From X23 sp050251575 (GTDB lineage: Bacteria > Bacillota > Clostridia > SK-Y3): a stretch of 6,396 nt of DNA. The stretch spans positions 1 to 6,396 of the forward strand of contig JBFWMP010000160.1 of the NCBI GenBank assembly GCA_050251575.1, read 5' to 3'. A program made the translations under genes and the position numbers. The notes beneath the pieces are model-generated. The model saw nothing but the letters and a program-made list of their open reading frames with translations, was not told where the DNA came from and searched no databases. Below, piece by piece: positions 5,245 to 6,396 of this stretch (its first letter is position 1; each line of letters starts with the position of its first letter).

Positions 5245-6396
5245 TTATTTTTCAAGGCCAAAATCATACTGCAGGTAGTCCGAGAGTTCAGTCTCTAGAT
5301 GAATATCAAAAAGAAGAGAGCCTTTTACATTTTCGGTTTTTCTGGGATTTTCAAGTTTTCCTGTGCCCACAAATGTAAATGGCAGTACCAGTCCGTTTTC
5401 GGATTCTACCTTGCGTATAAACAAATATGCTTTTTTACTTTGAATCAGTTCCCGCTGTTTTCCCTCGTTCAAACCAGCCTGACATTCCCACTGGAACATA
5501 TCGGGTTGCAGAAATTTGTCTTTATAATTCAGATGCTCCTGTATAGAAGCGTCTTTTTTTATTGAAGCAAAAATATAAACGATACCGTCATATACATATG
5601 TACCAAGTTGGTTATGCTTTGGATTCTTGCATAATTTCAGCTGCACCTGGTCCATTCGATAGCTTGACCACAATTTGAAATCTTCTGTATCACCAAAGTC
5701 AATGATATATCGTGTTAATCCGTAATTTATTAGATCCTTTATCCATTCGCGATACTGGTCATCAATTGGAACTTGAATTGATACTATTTCATTATGTAGG
5801 GTAATCAATTTTGATGCCAGCATAAACTTTATAGCATGATTAAATTGGGCATCTGTATATTTAATAATTGTATTGGCAAGTGCGTTTTTTATTGCATTTA
5901 TTGAATTGTTTTCATCAAGAATGTTTTTTACAATCAGATATTCATTTTGTCTCACCAACGGTAGCATATCAGAAAGATAATTCAAGAAATTTACTTGTTG
6001 TTCAGAAAAAACAGGGAGGTCAGCTTCATAAATTCCTTTCAAAAAATTATAGTAACTTTTATTCTTTCTGCCACCGATCTTGATGTTCATGAAGCGGATT
6101 AAATCAGGTGCACAATCGTTATTCAAATAATCCATATGTCGTGGAGCAAATTCGGAATTAATATATTTTTTGAAATTGAAGTAATCCTGCTTCATATAAT
6201 TTAAACTATTAAAATTTTCATTTTCGATATAGTTAATGATTTCTTCTTTACTTAGGTCATCTACATTAATTTCAAGGCCATACTTGGCAAGATTCAAAGC
6301 TGCGAAATTATCCTTCACCAAAGAAATCAAAAGTCTTTTCTCAACAACAAAGTTTTCAGCAAGACTGCTTAATGCAAACGCGATCTGCACGCTTCT
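5245..6396 (-). CDS. C-terminal part of SF2 helicase with DUF3427 domain (5' end beyond the window)
   Basis: The frame is open at the right edge (AGA AGC GTG...), so the GTG at 6390 is probably internal; 383 residues are visible, ending in DFGLEK before TAA 5247-5245. Residues about 1-230 are largely helical, with family-like blocks NLAKYG, DYFNFKKYI, MDYLNNDCAPDLIRFM and NKSYYNFLKGI. From about 238 the DUF3427 signature appears: DFKLWSSYRM, YVYDGIVYIFASIKKDASIQ, then LNYKDKFLQPDMFQWECQA, YLFIRKV, FTFVGTGKL and DIHLETELSDYL. In known proteins DUF3427 lies at the C-terminus of DEAD/DEAH helicases of superfamily 2, often after an N-terminal phospholipase-D-like nuclease domain; such proteins are expected to remodel or cleave nucleic acid and often lie in accessory regions. 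The ATPase motifs would be upstream, outside the window, so activity cannot be judged. The C-terminus looks natural, but a BRCT-like fragment continues in frame after the stop. Confidence 0.85.
   Translation of the reverse strand, partial: RSVQIAFALSSLAENFVVEKRLLISLVKDNFAALNLAKYGLEINVDDLSKEEIINYIENENFNSLNYMKQDYFNFKKYINSEFAPRHMDYLNNDCAPDLIRFMNIKIGGRKNKSYYNFLKGIYEADLPVFSEQQVNFLNYLSDMLPLVRQNEYLIVKNILDENNSINAIKNALANTIIKYTDAQFNHAIKFMLASKLITLHNEIVSIQVPIDDQYREWIKDLINYGLTRYIIDFGDTEDFKLWSSYRMDQVQLKLCKNPKHNQLGTYVYDGIVYIFASIKKDASIQEHLNYKDKFLQPDMFQWECQAGLNEGKQRELIQSKKAYLFIRKVESENGLVLPFTFVGTGKLENPRKTENVKGSLLFDIHLETELSDYLQYDFGLEK

Noticed and set aside
5163..6083. Plus-strand frames of 71-88 codons opposite the helicase
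   Set aside because: Shadows of the DUF3427 coding strand, without ribosome sites.

Overview
The window looks like a chromosomal segment of a low-GC, anaerobic, Gram-positive bacterium of the Clostridia type. Three things suggest this: a flavodiiron protein (an oxygen/NO detoxification enzyme typical of strict anaerobes), a very large secreted protein that ends in three S-layer homology (SLH) modules, and strong AGGAGG ribosome binding sites with A/T-rich promoters. No genus can be named from the sequence alone. All intact genes lie on the minus strand.

Read in the direction of transcription, from the right edge to the left: (1) 6396-5245 is the C-terminal 383 codons of an SF2-type helicase carrying a DUF3427 C-terminal domain; its helicase motor lies beyond the window. 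(2) 5244-4375 has no intact gene. It holds a BRCT-like fragment that begins directly after the helicase stop codon, a 39-codon orphan frame, a plus-strand relic ORF broken by two TAA codons that each differ by one base from CAA, a bidirectional hairpin terminator, and a 154-bp palindromic element with 11-bp perfect inverted ends. I read it as a degraded, rearranged junction. (3) 4374-1177 encodes a 1065-residue exported cell-surface protein: signal peptide, nine glycine-rich AGIGGG repeats probably forming a beta-solenoid, a long linker with beta-rich stretches, then three SLH modules that would anchor it to the cell wall. (4) 1043-1 encodes the first 347 codons of a flavodiiron protein, with its own extended -10 promoter and a perfect 19-bp inverted repeat (7-5-7) overlapping the -35 region.

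Nothing shows that the three genes work together; they look like a helicase of the kind often found in accessory DNA, a surface protein and a stress enzyme placed side by side. I found no complete new system. The items most worth a second look are the broken ORF at 4817-4969, the BRCT-like fragment abutting the helicase stop, the palindromic operator before the flavodiiron gene, the in-frame DNA repeats in the surface-protein gene, and what lies to the right of the truncated helicase.
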